Part shown: piece by piece, positions 16,808-25,521 of the stretch
How positions within the stretch are numbered: the stretch's first letter is position 1
How the letters are laid out: each line of letters opens with the position of its first letter
Source: Sphingosinicella microcystinivorans
Lineage (GTDB): Bacteria; Pseudomonadota; Alphaproteobacteria; Sphingomonadales; Sphingomonadaceae
Length of the DNA: 64,000 bases
Direction: 5' to 3'
NCBI RefSeq assembly: GCF_027941835.1
Contig: NZ_CP116005.1
Location: forward strand, 1,565,501 to 1,629,500
Notes under the pieces: model-generated
What the model saw: only the letters and a program-made list of their open reading frames with translations
Database searches by the model: none
What the model was told of the DNA's origin: nothing
Translations under genes and position numbers: made by a program

Positions 16808-18547
16808 TCACTCGCGGCCTGCGGCCTGCGCTGCCGCCAGAAGGGCAGGAAGCGCCGGCGAGGTCACGATCGTTGCCGCGCCTGCCGCGATCACTGCCCG
16901 CACGGCCTTGTCGTCATTGGTGAACAGTGCGCCCTCCACGGTTGCGCCGGGTTCCAGCGCGGCGATCAGGGCATCGGCCTGTTCGATGTTCTCGTCGAAG
17001 CGCACGCTCACGCCGTTCCGGGGTTCACTCGTCACCAGCACCGGCGACTGATGTGCAGCCCACGCCGCGATTTGCCGCAGCGCCGCGTCGTCGTTTTCGT
17101 GCGGTGTCACGACCTCCAGCGCACCGCGATAGACGATGCCGTTCTGACCATCGACGGTGACAGTTTCGCCGGCAAGCGCGTCAAGGCTACCCGCGCCGCA
17201 GCCGACGACGCACGGCCGGCCAAGCGCTCGGCCGACGACGGCGGCGTGGCTCGTGGACCCGCCCTGTTCGGTCAGGATGGCGCGTGCGGCGATCATGCCG
17301 TGCAGGTCGTTGGGGCTGGTTGTCGCGCGCGCCAGCACCACCGCCTCGCCGTTCGCAGCACGCCGCTCCGCCTCATCGGAATCGAGCACGACCGCCCCGG
17401 TGCCGATACCCGGCGACGCAGCCTCTCCGCGTGCGGCGATTTCGGCTCCCAGTGCCGCGCCGTTGGCAAGCTGCGGGCTCAGCAGTGTGCGCACCTGCTC
17501 GCTGGAGACGCGTGCAAGTGCTTCGGAAGGATCGATCCGTCCTTCGGCCACCATGTCCACCGCGATCTTCACCGCAGCACGCGGCGCGCGTTTCGCGGCG
17601 CGCGTCTGGAGCAGGTAAAGCGTACCCTTCTCCAGCGTGAACTCGATATCCTGAACGTCTCCGCCCGCATCCTCCAGCAGGCGTGCGGCGGTCAAAAGCT
17701 CTTCATGGACATGGGGCATGTGCGTGCGCAGCGCTTCGAGCGGCTGCGGCGTGTGCTTGCCGGAAACGATGTCCTCGCCCTGCGCGCGCGCGAGATACTC
17801 GCCGTAGGGCGTGGGGGCGCCCGACAGCGGATTGCGGCTGAACAGCACGCCGGTGCCGGAGTTCTCGTCCATGTTCCCGAACACCATCGCCTGCACGGCC
17901 ACGGCGGTGCCGAGATCGTGGGGAATGTCGTGATGCTCGCGGTAGCGCCGCGCGCGCCTGGAATTCCAGGATTCGAAGACGGCGTGCACCGCACGCGCAA
18001 GCTGTTCCTCGACCCTCCCCGGCACGGATTCGCCAGCGTCGGAGGCGATGGCGTTCCGCCAGTCCGCGGGGCGCCCGTCCGTGGCCAGCGCCGTTTCCGA
18101 TTTCAGCACGATGTGGGCATAAAGGTCGAGGAACCGGCGATGCGTATCGCGGGCGAAGCCGGGATCGCCGCATTCTTCGGCCAGCAGCGCTTCGGTCTCG
18201 TCAGTGATGCCGAGGTTGAGCACGGTATCCATCATGCCCGGCATCGAAATAGGCGCGCCCGAGCGGACGGAGACGAGCAGCGGATTGGGACCGGCGCCGA
18301 AACGACGGCCTGTCTGCTGTTCCAGCCACGCGATCCCAGCCGCGATCTCCTGCGCCAGCGATGCGGGTTCAGACCCTTCGTGCAGGTAGTGCGCGCATGC
18401 CCGCGTCGTGATGACGAACGCAGGCGGCACACGGAGGCCGAGGGCGCCCATGCGTGCGATCGACCACGCCTTGCCGCCGATCAGCGCCTTGTCCGGCAGA
18501 GTGCTGCCGTCGAGCGCGAGAACCCAGTCTCCAAGAGGGGTCGCCAT
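16808..18547 (-). CDS. Truncated PPDK-like protein: ATP-grasp plus phosphohistidine domain, no PEP/pyruvate barrel
   Basis: The 579-residue protein starts like pyruvate phosphate dikinase (GGKAWSIARMGALGLRVPPAFVITT), has the nucleotide-binding part (SVRSGAPISMPGMMDTVLNL) and the swivelling phosphohistidine domain with His434 in GGSTSHAAVVGR. It ends about 145 residues later, so the C-terminal TIM barrel that binds PEP/pyruvate in the roughly 880-residue enzyme is missing. ATP should phosphorylate His434, but the final acceptor site must be elsewhere. The frame is open upstream to 18841; ATG at 18547 fits the family start. Neighbours are the small protein at 18552-19169 and the biotin carboxylase set. 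It may act with the swivel protein and 509-residue protein upstream. Confidence 0.85.
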   Translation of the reverse strand: MATPLGDWVLALDGSTLPDKALIGGKAWSIARMGALGLRVPPAFVITTRACAHYLHEGSEPASLAQEIAAGIAWLEQQTGRRFGAGPNPLLVSVRSGAPISMPGMMDTVLNLGITDETEALLAEECGDPGFARDTHRRFLDLYAHIVLKSETALATDGRPADWRNAIASDAGESVPGRVEEQLARAVHAVFESWNSRRARRYREHHDIPHDLGTAVAVQAMVFGNMDENSGTGVLFSRNPLSGAPTPYGEYLARAQGEDIVSGKHTPQPLEALRTHMPHVHEELLTAARLLEDAGGDVQDIEFTLEKGTLYLLQTRAAKRAPRAAVKIAVDMVAEGRIDPSEALARVSSEQVRTLLSPQLANGAALGAEIAARGEAASPGIGTGAVVLDSDEAERRAANGEAVVLARATTSPNDLHGMIAARAILTEQGGSTSHAAVVGRALGRPCVVGCGAGSLDALAGETVTVDGQNGIVYRGALEVVTPHENDDAALRQIAAWAAHQSPVLVTSEPRNGVSVRFDENIEQADALIAALEPGATVEGALFTNDDKAVRAVIAAGAATIVTSPALPALLAAAQAAGRE

Positions 18548-18551
18548 CGGC

Positions 18552-19169
18552 CTATTCCGCCCGCTCTTTGCCGACGATGCGCAGCAAATCCTCGTGCAGT
18601 TCGAACCACAGCGTGTGATAGCTTTCGATCTTCGCGTCGCTGACCCACTCGATGGCGCCGTCCTCGGCCTTTTCGAGCGCAGAGAGCAGATTGCGCCGAT
18701 AATAGTCGAGGCGGGGGAGCCCAGTCGCCAGCTTGCCGAGAATGGCATCGGCGCGCTCGTGAAGCTCGCCGAGCCGGTCGACCACTTTCGCATCATGGGC
18801 GCTGTTGCTGTGGTCGTTTGCGACACGCTGTCCGCCAACATCGATCGTCTGCCAGTCGGTGATCAGCGCCTTCAGCTGCACGTTGATCCGTTCGAACGCT
18901 TCATAGGCCGCGAAGAAATCGGCGTTCTCGCGCAGGTCGGCATAGTGCCGCGAATAATCGCTTTCGAGCGCGATGCGCGCGAGCGGCGTCAGCAGGTACT
19001 TGTCGCCCACCTTTACGGCGCGGCCGCTCGTCACGGCATCGTCGAGGCGACGCGCCGTATCCTCGGGCGCAAGGCCGATCAGGCCGGCGATGTCGCCGGC
19101 ATCGGCATGTTTCTTGATGGCAAGGCCGTGGAGCACGAGATGGCTGGGACTCATGGCAGTTCCGATCAT
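18552..19169 (-). CDS. Small helical protein next to the PPDK-like gene, possible winged-helix N-terminus
   Basis: I do not recognise this 205-residue protein by name. Its first 70 residues (SPSHLVLHGLAIKKHADAGD, then VGDKYLLTPLARIALESDYS) look like a winged-helix domain; the rest is helical (YEAFERINVQLKALITDWQT). The ATG at 19169 overlaps the ligase stop as ATGA (19166-19169), and the gene ends 4 bases before the PPDK-like start, so it is translationally coupled on both sides. By position and size it could be a regulatory or assembly subunit of the phosphotransferase, similar in role to the third component of phenylphosphate synthase. That role is inference. Confidence 0.6.
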   Translation of the reverse strand: MIGTAMSPSHLVLHGLAIKKHADAGDIAGLIGLAPEDTARRLDDAVTSGRAVKVGDKYLLTPLARIALESDYSRHYADLRENADFFAAYEAFERINVQLKALITDWQTIDVGGQRVANDHSNSAHDAKVVDRLGELHERADAILGKLATGLPRLDYYRRNLLSALEKAEDGAIEWVSDAKIESYHTLWFELHEDLLRIVGKERAE

Positions 19170-20644
19170 TGCGCCGCCGCCGTCCGGCGGGCGGCTATGG
19201 TGTCGCGGATCTCGCGCCGCAGAATCTTGTTGGCGCCGCTTTTCGGCAATTCCGGCCAGATCTCGATCGATTTCGGGTGCTTGTAGTTGGCGAGCTTCGT
19301 CTTCACGAACGCCAGAACGGCATCGCTGTCGAGCCCGTCGCGGCCGGCGACGACGGCGTGGACACGGTCGCCCCATTTTTCATCGGGCAGGCCGACGACC
19401 GCCGCCTCGACGACGCCGTCATAGGCGAGCAGCACGTCCTCGACCTCGCGCGGATAGACGTTGTATCCGCCGGAGATCAACATGTCGTTCTTGCGGTCGA
19501 GGATATAGAAGAACCCGTCCTCGTCCATGCGTCCGATGTCGCCGGTGTGTAGCCAGCCGTTTCGGAACGCCTCGGCCGTCGCTTCCGGCCTGTTCCAGTA
19601 ATAGGCCATCAACTGCGTTCCCCGGCAGACGATTTCGCCGATCTCGCCGGGTGCGAGGAAATTGTCGTCGTCGTCGACGATGCCGGCTTCCACCGTCGTG
19701 AACGGACGTCCGCACGATCCGACGCGGTCGTGCTCATCGGGTTTCAGGCAGGTGATCACCATGGGGCTTTCCGCCTGCCCATAGGTTTGCGCGAACACCT
19801 TGCCGAAGCGTGTCTCACCCTTGCGCAGCAGCGTCTCGGCGATGGGCGAGGCGCCATAGGCGATGCGGCGCAGACGAAGATCGGCGCCCGCACATGCCGG
19901 CTGTTCCAGGATCATCGCCAGCATGGTCGGCACCAGAAAGGTCATCGAGGCCTGCTCGGCCTCGGCAAGCGCGATGAACGCGGCCGGGTCGAATTTCTTC
20001 ATCACCAGCGACCGCACGCCCCGCACCAGCGCCGGCAGGAAGAACGCGCCCGAGGCGTGAGCAATGGGCGCGGCGTGCAGGAACGTGTCGCCCTGCCGCA
20101 TGTCCGGCATCAGATCTGTGAGGAAGGCGGAAAGCTCAGCCGTCTCGCCGCGCATGGTCAGCGTCACACCCTTGGGCTTGCCCGTGGTGCCGCCCGTGTA
20201 ACCGAGGCGGTAGGGCGCTTCGAGATCGCGGTCGACGGCGCAGGGGGTTTCGGCCCCGGTCAGCGTCATCTCCGCGATCTCGTCGGGGCGGAAGATGAAG
20301 TCGAGCGTTTCCGGGACGATCTCTTCGTCGCCGCAGATCACCGCACGGCTACCGCTGTCGGCCAACTTGTAGGCATGGTTGTCGGGCGTCTCGCGCGTGT
20401 TCAGCGACACGCGCACGAGGCCCGATTTCGCCAGCGCATAGTATGCGACAAGGCAATCGATGCCGTTCGGCAGCAGCACGCTGACCCGGTCGCCGGGCGT
20501 GAGGCCGGTCGCGAGCAGCGCGTTACCCAGCCGGTCGGTGAGCGCATCGAAATCCCGGAAGGTGACGATGCGCGTGCCTTCGACAAGGCAGGGCGCATCC
20601 TTGTAATGCAGCGCCGCGCGGCGGATGAGCGAGCCGACCTGCAT
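19166..20644 (-). CDS. AMP-binding acyl-CoA/aryl-CoA ligase
   Basis: The 492-residue adenylate-forming enzyme has the phosphate-binding loop YTGGTTGKPKGV, TYGQAES, the hinge region GDIGRMDEDGFFYILDRKNDM and the C-terminal catalytic Lys in KSGANKILRREI. It activates a carboxylic acid as acyl-AMP and then CoA thioester. The frame extends upstream to 21511, but the ATG at 20644 overlaps the previous gene's TGA by one base and fits the family start. Location between the 509-residue protein and the small helical protein suggests it activates the carboxylic acid made or used by this operon. Confidence 0.9.
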   Translation of the reverse strand: MQVGSLIRRAALHYKDAPCLVEGTRIVTFRDFDALTDRLGNALLATGLTPGDRVSVLLPNGIDCLVAYYALAKSGLVRVSLNTRETPDNHAYKLADSGSRAVICGDEEIVPETLDFIFRPDEIAEMTLTGAETPCAVDRDLEAPYRLGYTGGTTGKPKGVTLTMRGETAELSAFLTDLMPDMRQGDTFLHAAPIAHASGAFFLPALVRGVRSLVMKKFDPAAFIALAEAEQASMTFLVPTMLAMILEQPACAGADLRLRRIAYGASPIAETLLRKGETRFGKVFAQTYGQAESPMVITCLKPDEHDRVGSCGRPFTTVEAGIVDDDDNFLAPGEIGEIVCRGTQLMAYYWNRPEATAEAFRNGWLHTGDIGRMDEDGFFYILDRKNDMLISGGYNVYPREVEDVLLAYDGVVEAAVVGLPDEKWGDRVHAVVAGRDGLDSDAVLAFVKTKLANYKHPKSIEIWPELPKSGANKILRREIRDTIAARRTAAAQ

Positions 20645-22173
20645 CAGGCTTCGCCCTTCCGCACGCCGCGGTCTTTCAGCGTCCGCGACTGGCGCTGCTC
20701 GACCTTGTAAAGCTCGTCGGCCAGCGGCGTGTGCGCATTGTACTTCAGCCAGGTCTCGCAGAGGTGGCGATACCGGTCGGAACAGATTTCCGGCACATGC
20801 TCCTGTGCCAGCCGGTTGTATTCCGCGAGCGTGAGCCGTCCGCGCGAGGTGCAATAGCGATCGACCTTTAGGTCGAGTGTCGTCGTCCCGCGCTGAATGG
20901 GGCCGGACGTCGGCACGTAGTCCTCGCCCGACAGGACCGAGTAGGGGATCGGGGTCAACATGCGCGTCGGTCTGTCCGAATGCTGCATCATCGTGAACGG
21001 CGAGGCCTGCTGGTTGGGGAACGTGAGGCCGGCGACGAGTTCGCCGAGCGCGACATTGCCGTACTCGTCGTTGAACAGCGGCCGGAACCGCTCCGCGCGC
21101 GGATCGATTTCCATCCAGTCCTCGACCTCGAACACGCCTGCAACGTGCGCGAGATCCTTGACGACGGCGAAATAGATCAGTGCGCCTGCCTCCAAAAGCT
21201 GGTCGCGTGTCCAGTCCGCCATGCGCATCCAGAGCTTGTTGGTGGCGTCCTTCAGGATGTCGTTCAGTTCGCGGAACGTCGCGGTCAGTTCCTCGCGCGA
21301 GCCCATGCCGAGCGGCATGAAGCCCTCGGTGAGGGGATCGGACGTGTAGAGGCCGACGCCGGCGAGCTTGTCTGCGGTGAAGCCGGGCGTCGATTCGAAG
21401 CTGCCCCAGTCGTCGACCAGATGGAAATGGCAATCGCACACCGACATGACGACGGTGAAATTGTTGTAGGGCACGCCGGCTGCGACACCGTCCAGCCATG
21501 GCAGCGAGCACTCGGCCATATCCATGAAATCGCGGACCAGCATCTCGTGGCGGTCGTCGATCCGGTAGGGGCCGGAGTTGGTAAGGCTGATCCGACTCTC
21601 GCAGGACACGAGGAAGCCGTATTGCGAGGCCGTCGCCATGAAGGCGTGCGCAGCGGCGTGCAGCTCGTCGCCCGCTTCACAGGCGAACATGTCGTCGCGG
21701 AAGATCTCCAGCCGCCGGTCAGGGAGGATCTGGGCGCGGTGGCCATATTCGCGGTTGGTGCGATGGCCGCTGTTGCGGTGCCACGAGAGCTGGAAGCGCT
21801 TCCAGAAGTCGAGCACGTAGATCACGTCCTCAAGCGCATCCTGCGGGCGCAGCAGGCCGAGCGAGATCAGCCATTCGCGCCCCAGCAGGTAGAATGCCGG
21901 CAGGCACCAGCCCATATGAGAGTTCTGGATCTTGATGCCCATGTTGCGGCTACGGTCGGCGATCTCTTCCGCAGGCATCCGCGCCTCGATCTTCCGCAGC
22001 AGCGACGGATAGCGGTAGAAGGCGTTGACGTAGGAGAACATGATGTAGGCCGAAACCGGGAACAGCTTCGATTCCTGCACCGTGCGCGTCAGGCACAGCC
22101 AGTAGGTCTCGTCCCCGATGGACTGCATCAGGTTGTTCGCTTCGAGAATCTGCGCGTAGCTCGGGCGGTTCAT
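20644..22173 (-). CDS. Unrecognised 509-residue protein coupled to a phosphohistidine swivel protein
   Basis: No family name can be given from memory. The protein is soluble-looking, rich in aromatic residues and His/Asp (HRNSGHRTNREYGHRAQILP, SVCDCHFHLVDDWGSFES), with no signal peptide or membrane segment. It overlaps the upstream swivel-domain gene by 4 bases (ATGA) and the ligase by one base. In phenylphosphate synthase the substrate-binding part and the phosphohistidine domain lie in one 70-kDa subunit; this 509 plus 244 residue pair could be a split version, with this protein binding the acceptor. That is inference from order and size. Confidence 0.55.
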   Translation of the reverse strand: MNRPSYAQILEANNLMQSIGDETYWLCLTRTVQESKLFPVSAYIMFSYVNAFYRYPSLLRKIEARMPAEEIADRSRNMGIKIQNSHMGWCLPAFYLLGREWLISLGLLRPQDALEDVIYVLDFWKRFQLSWHRNSGHRTNREYGHRAQILPDRRLEIFRDDMFACEAGDELHAAAHAFMATASQYGFLVSCESRISLTNSGPYRIDDRHEMLVRDFMDMAECSLPWLDGVAAGVPYNNFTVVMSVCDCHFHLVDDWGSFESTPGFTADKLAGVGLYTSDPLTEGFMPLGMGSREELTATFRELNDILKDATNKLWMRMADWTRDQLLEAGALIYFAVVKDLAHVAGVFEVEDWMEIDPRAERFRPLFNDEYGNVALGELVAGLTFPNQQASPFTMMQHSDRPTRMLTPIPYSVLSGEDYVPTSGPIQRGTTTLDLKVDRYCTSRGRLTLAEYNRLAQEHVPEICSDRYRHLCETWLKYNAHTPLADELYKVEQRQSRTLKDRGVRKGEA

Positions 22174-22904
22174 GCGAGCTTCCAGACGCGCGCCGGCATC
22201 TCGACGCCGCTTTGGTAGGATTCGGCCGTGCGCGCCGGCGCACTCGTTTCGATCTCGACCCGGTCGCCGTTCCGGATGCCGCTGATCCGTGCGTTCATCA
22301 GGCAGGGGATGCCATACTCGCGCGTCAGGATGCCGAGGTGCGAACGGACCGTGCCGCCGGCGCAGATCACGCCCTTGAACTTCTCGAGGATGGGCGCCGT
22401 CAGCGTGCCGCCGCTGTCGTCGATGATGGCGATGGCATCCTCGGGGACGCCGTTCTTCATGAGGTCCACGACACGCTCGCTCGTGCGGACATAGAGCGCG
22501 ACGCCGCGCGTGTTCTCCGCGCGCATCACCACGTTGTCGCCGGTACCACGCTGCGCACGGCCTTCCGCATCCGGGGCTTCGGTCAAGGCTTCGGGGTGCT
22601 CGAAGCTGAAATCGGGATTATCGCCGGTATCGCCCGAGGTATAGGCTTCGGGACGGTCCCGCTGCGACAGGATCGAGGACCAGGCAAAGCGATAGCCCGT
22701 AGCGAGGATGCGCGCCTCGATGGCCTCGATGTCGGCCTTGGTCACCAGTCGCTCGGAGGAGCCGAAGACGAAGTCTGACCAGTCGTCACCGCTTTCGGCC
22801 CAGCGCCGGCGCACAAGGTCTCGCACGCTGTTCTGCACGGCCTCGACGAGAGGGGATGCGGGGCTGTGCCCGTATCGGTCCCGGTCCGTGTAAAGTACCG
22901 CCAT
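22170..22904 (-). CDS. PEP-utilising enzyme mobile (phosphohistidine swivel) domain protein
   Basis: The 244-residue protein ends in a phosphohistidine swivel domain: GVICAGGTVRSHLGILTREY carries the phospho-accepting His189, followed by GIPCLMNARISGIRNGDRVEI as in PEP synthase and PPDK. The first 110 residues are unlike known domains. Alone it has no ATP-grasp domain, so it needs a partner to be phosphorylated; the PPDK-like protein encoded four genes downstream is the obvious one. It is the first gene of the minus-strand block, ATG at 22904 preceded by GGGAGG, with a palindrome at 23014-23026 in the divergent promoter region. Confidence 0.8.
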   Translation of the reverse strand: MAVLYTDRDRYGHSPASPLVEAVQNSVRDLVRRRWAESGDDWSDFVFGSSERLVTKADIEAIEARILATGYRFAWSSILSQRDRPEAYTSGDTGDNPDFSFEHPEALTEAPDAEGRAQRGTGDNVVMRAENTRGVALYVRTSERVVDLMKNGVPEDAIAIIDDSGGTLTAPILEKFKGVICAGGTVRSHLGILTREYGIPCLMNARISGIRNGDRVEIETSAPARTAESYQSGVEMPARVWKLA

Positions 22905-23013
22905 GATCCTCCCAATCGCCGCGTGTTGTGCCGCGGCCTGATCTTCGTTGCGTCAAAATTTGAACACCGAACGCATGTCATTGTCAACCCTTAGGGCTAT
23001 TTCAAAAAACAAA

Positions 23014-23026
23014 ATTGTAGCGCAAT
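23014..23026. promoter_or_regulatory. Candidate GntR operator, site 2 of 3
   Basis: ATTGTAGCGCAAT differs from site 1 (4018-4030) at one base. It lies in the 159-base divergent region between the swivel-protein operon (start 22904) and the tyrosine phosphatase (start 23064), about 37 bases upstream of the latter. One base breaks perfect symmetry. Confidence 0.55.
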
Positions 23027-23063
23027 CTTGATGTCTTGCAATTGTTCGAGAGAGGCTGGGAGA

Positions 23064-23795
23064 ATGTTCGAAGGCGCTTATAACTTGCGGGATCTAGGCG
23101 GAATTCCGGGTCTTGGCGGGCGCCGTGTGAAGGCGGGTCACGTGTTTCGCTCCGGAAGCCTGGCTCATTTTTCGCCAGCAGCGGTGCAGGCGCTTCTCGG
23201 CATCGGTGTCTCGCTTATCGTCGATTTGCGCTCGGGTCCGGAACGTTCGCACGGACCGTCGCCCGCACCGCTCGAAGTGATTCCTCATTGGCGCATGGCG
23301 TCCGAAAGCCTGGGCAATCCACGCCCGCTCCTTGATCTGTGTCTGGCCGGCACATCCGGCCGCGATGCCATGCGCGATATCTATCGGTCGATGCCCATAG
23401 CGCAGGCAGAGGCATACCGCGCCTTGTTTCACCATATTGCGCGCGGGCACACGCCGCTTCTGTTCCACTGTGCTGCCGGAAAGGACAGGACTGGTGTCGC
23501 ATCGGCTCTACTGCTGGCACTGTTGGGAGTCGGCCGCGAGGCTATCGTGGCCGATTACGTAGAAAGTGATGCCGCACGGGAGCGCACGCGGTCCATGTTC
23601 CTTACATACGTAGGCCAGGAGTTGGTTGCATCGGAGGCGCTTTGGTCGCCGATCCTGAATGCCGACCCCGGTTACCTCGATGCAATGTTCGGTGAGCTCG
23701 CGCGGCAATACGGCGATATCATCGGCTATGCGAACGCCGTATTGCGGCTCTCGCCGAAGGATATCGAGGTCCTCCGCGAAACGCTGCTCGAATAG
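23064..23795 (+). CDS. Tyrosine-protein phosphatase family protein
   Basis: The 243-residue protein has NLRDLGGIPG near the start and the phosphatase P-loop HCAAGKDRTG with Cys136 and Arg142, the pattern of the Y_phosphatase3 group. These enzymes form a cysteinyl-phosphate and act on phosphotyrosine, phosphoinositides or small phosphate esters. ATG at 23064 is chosen because NLRDLGG-type proteins start close to that motif; the open frame begins at TTG 23028. It is divergent from the phosphotransferase/carboxylase operon and shares its control region, so a role in removing a phosphoryl group from a pathway compound is thinkable, but protein dephosphorylation is equally possible. Confidence 0.85.
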   Translation: MFEGAYNLRDLGGIPGLGGRRVKAGHVFRSGSLAHFSPAAVQALLGIGVSLIVDLRSGPERSHGPSPAPLEVIPHWRMASESLGNPRPLLDLCLAGTSGRDAMRDIYRSMPIAQAEAYRALFHHIARGHTPLLFHCAAGKDRTGVASALLLALLGVGREAIVADYVESDAARERTRSMFLTYVGQELVASEALWSPILNADPGYLDAMFGELARQYGDIIGYANAVLRLSPKDIEVLRETLLE

Positions 23796-23804
23796 TAGGT
23801 GATC

Positions 23805-24542
23805 TCAGCTTCGGGCGAAGGCTTCGTCCGGAAGCTGCGCGATCCGCTGGCGCATGTGGGTCATGTGCTGCCGCATGGCCTTCTGCGCGCCGGCCTTGTC
23901 GCCGCCGAGCACGGCAACAGTGATCGCGGCGTATTCGTTCAGCCGGTCCTGCCGGTCCTCGGAATTGAAGAACGGCTGCACCTGCAGGCGCAGCAGGTGG
24001 ATGCGCATCATCGGCATCACCGACTGGATCTGTGAATTCTCGCCCACCGCGATGAGCGCATCATAAAAATGGCTGCGCTGTTCCAGGAAGGCCGCATTTT
24101 CCAGCGTCGGGTCCTTGAAACGCTCCAGCAGGTGGAAAGCCTCTTCCAGTTCGCGGGCGTTCTGCTCGCCCATCGTGCGCTTGCGCGCCACGGCGATGGC
24201 GGCGATGCGTGCGATGAAGCTCGTCAGCAGCTCCAGAATCTCCAGCAGGTCCACGGCCTCGGTACGGGTCAGCGAGCGCACATACGCGCCCCGATGGCGG
24301 GTCAGCTCGACGACGCCTTCCGCGTCCAGCCGCTTCAACGCCTCGCGCACCGGACCCCGGCTGACGCCGAGGCTCTGCGTGAGATCGGCTTCGATCAGCT
24401 TCTGACCGGGGACATAGCGGCCGGCGAGAATGCCGCGATGGATCGCATCCACCACCTTGTCGGGCGAGCTTGCGCTGTCGCTCGCGGTCTTTTCGGCCTC
24501 GGCCGCGCTGCGTTTTGCTTTCTTCTGAGCGGGCAACCCCAT
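23805..24542 (-). CDS. GntR-family regulator, FadR/FCD type
   Basis: The 245-residue protein has an N-terminal winged helix (GQKLIEADLTQSLGVSRG, PVREALKRLDAEG) and a C-terminal all-helical FCD domain (residues about 95-235) that binds small acids or CoA compounds, often with metal-binding His. It is the only GntR gene in the window and lies centrally among three divergent promoters carrying ATTGT-N3-RCAAY palindromes (4018, 23014, 25522), so it is the probable regulator of the locus. It follows the enoyl-CoA hydratase gene on the same strand after 110 bases. Effector unknown; a CoA-linked pathway acid is likely. Confidence 0.9.
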   Translation of the reverse strand: MGLPAQKKAKRSAAEAEKTASDSASSPDKVVDAIHRGILAGRYVPGQKLIEADLTQSLGVSRGPVREALKRLDAEGVVELTRHRGAYVRSLTRTEAVDLLEILELLTSFIARIAAIAVARKRTMGEQNARELEEAFHLLERFKDPTLENAAFLEQRSHFYDALIAVGENSQIQSVMPMMRIHLLRLQVQPFFNSEDRQDRLNEYAAITVAVLGGDKAGAQKAMRQHMTHMRQRIAQLPDEAFARS

Positions 24543-24652
24543 CGCCTTGTCTTTCGCTTTCTGGCCTGACTCAATTGTTCATCGGTTTGTTACGCTGCCA
24601 AGCTATTGGCGCGTCCTATTCTATTGCGTTTCTCCGGTAAATACATTGCGCA

Positions 24653-25441
24653 TCAGCGCCCCGCCCAGCGTGGCGCGCGCTTTTCGATGAACGCGCGTGG
24701 CCCTTCCGCGAAATCTTCCGTCCGCATGATGACGTCCTGCGCTGCGAGGCTCAGCGCGCCCAGTCGGGGATCGGTTTCGTCGAAGGCCCGCCGCGCCACC
24801 TTCAGGCTTTCCCGAACCGCGATCGGTGCATTCGCGCAGACCTGCTCTGCGAGGTCGAGCGCTGTGCCCAGAACGTCCGCCTTCGGGACGACGCGGTTGA
24901 CGAGGCCGAACGCCAGCGCGCGCTCCGCGCCGATAGGCTCGCCCGTCGCGATGAGTTCGAGCGCGAGCGCACGGGGCAGCGTGCGTGGCAGGCGATAGAT
25001 GCCGCCTGCAGCCGCCACCAGACCACGCTTCACTTCCGGCAGTGCGAAGCGGGCATCCTCCGAAGCGACGATCATGTCGCAGGACAGCGCGATCTCGAAG
25101 CCCCCGGCCATGGCAGCGCCGTCCACGGCCGCGATCCACACCTTGTCACGCGGGGCGTGAACAAACGCCGCGAAGCCCCATTCCGGGTCGACGAGCCCGC
25201 TCATGCCGCCGTCCGAGACAGCCTTGAGGTCGGCGCCCGCCGAAAAGGCCTTGCCGCCTTCGCCGGTCACGATGGCGGCCCAGATGTCGGGGTCGTTCTC
25301 GATGGTCTTCACCGCATCCCTCATGCCCGCCGTGACCGCCGCGTTCACGGCGTTGCGCGCCTCCGGCCTGCGCAGCGTCACCAGTGCGATATGGTCTGCG
25401 ATACGTTCCACAGTAACCGCCGTAGCGGTGGCTTCGGCCAT
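24653..25441 (-). CDS. Enoyl-CoA hydratase/isomerase family protein
   Basis: The 262-residue crotonase-fold protein has TLRRPEARNAVNAAV, the oxyanion-hole region KAFSAGADLKAVS, and VDGAAMAGGFEIALSCDM. Such enzymes hydrate enoyl-CoA or isomerise and cleave ring CoA esters. The ATG at 25441 follows GGGAGGAAGC; the longer frame to 25504 would reach into the promoter palindrome region. It is divergent from the 3-hydroxyacyl-CoA dehydrogenase gene. One acidic residue that serves as general acid/base in classical hydratases is not clear in the alignment by eye, so the exact reaction is open. Confidence 0.9.
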   Translation of the reverse strand: MAEATATAVTVERIADHIALVTLRRPEARNAVNAAVTAGMRDAVKTIENDPDIWAAIVTGEGGKAFSAGADLKAVSDGGMSGLVDPEWGFAAFVHAPRDKVWIAAVDGAAMAGGFEIALSCDMIVASEDARFALPEVKRGLVAAAGGIYRLPRTLPRALALELIATGEPIGAERALAFGLVNRVVPKADVLGTALDLAEQVCANAPIAVRESLKVARRAFDETDPRLGALSLAAQDVIMRTEDFAEGPRAFIEKRAPRWAGR

Positions 25442-25521
25442 GCTTCCTCCCACAAAGGTCGTACCCGTCACCGGGCCATATTTCGCTTGCATGATCGGTT
25501 TCAAGCGATCAAGAAAACGAT

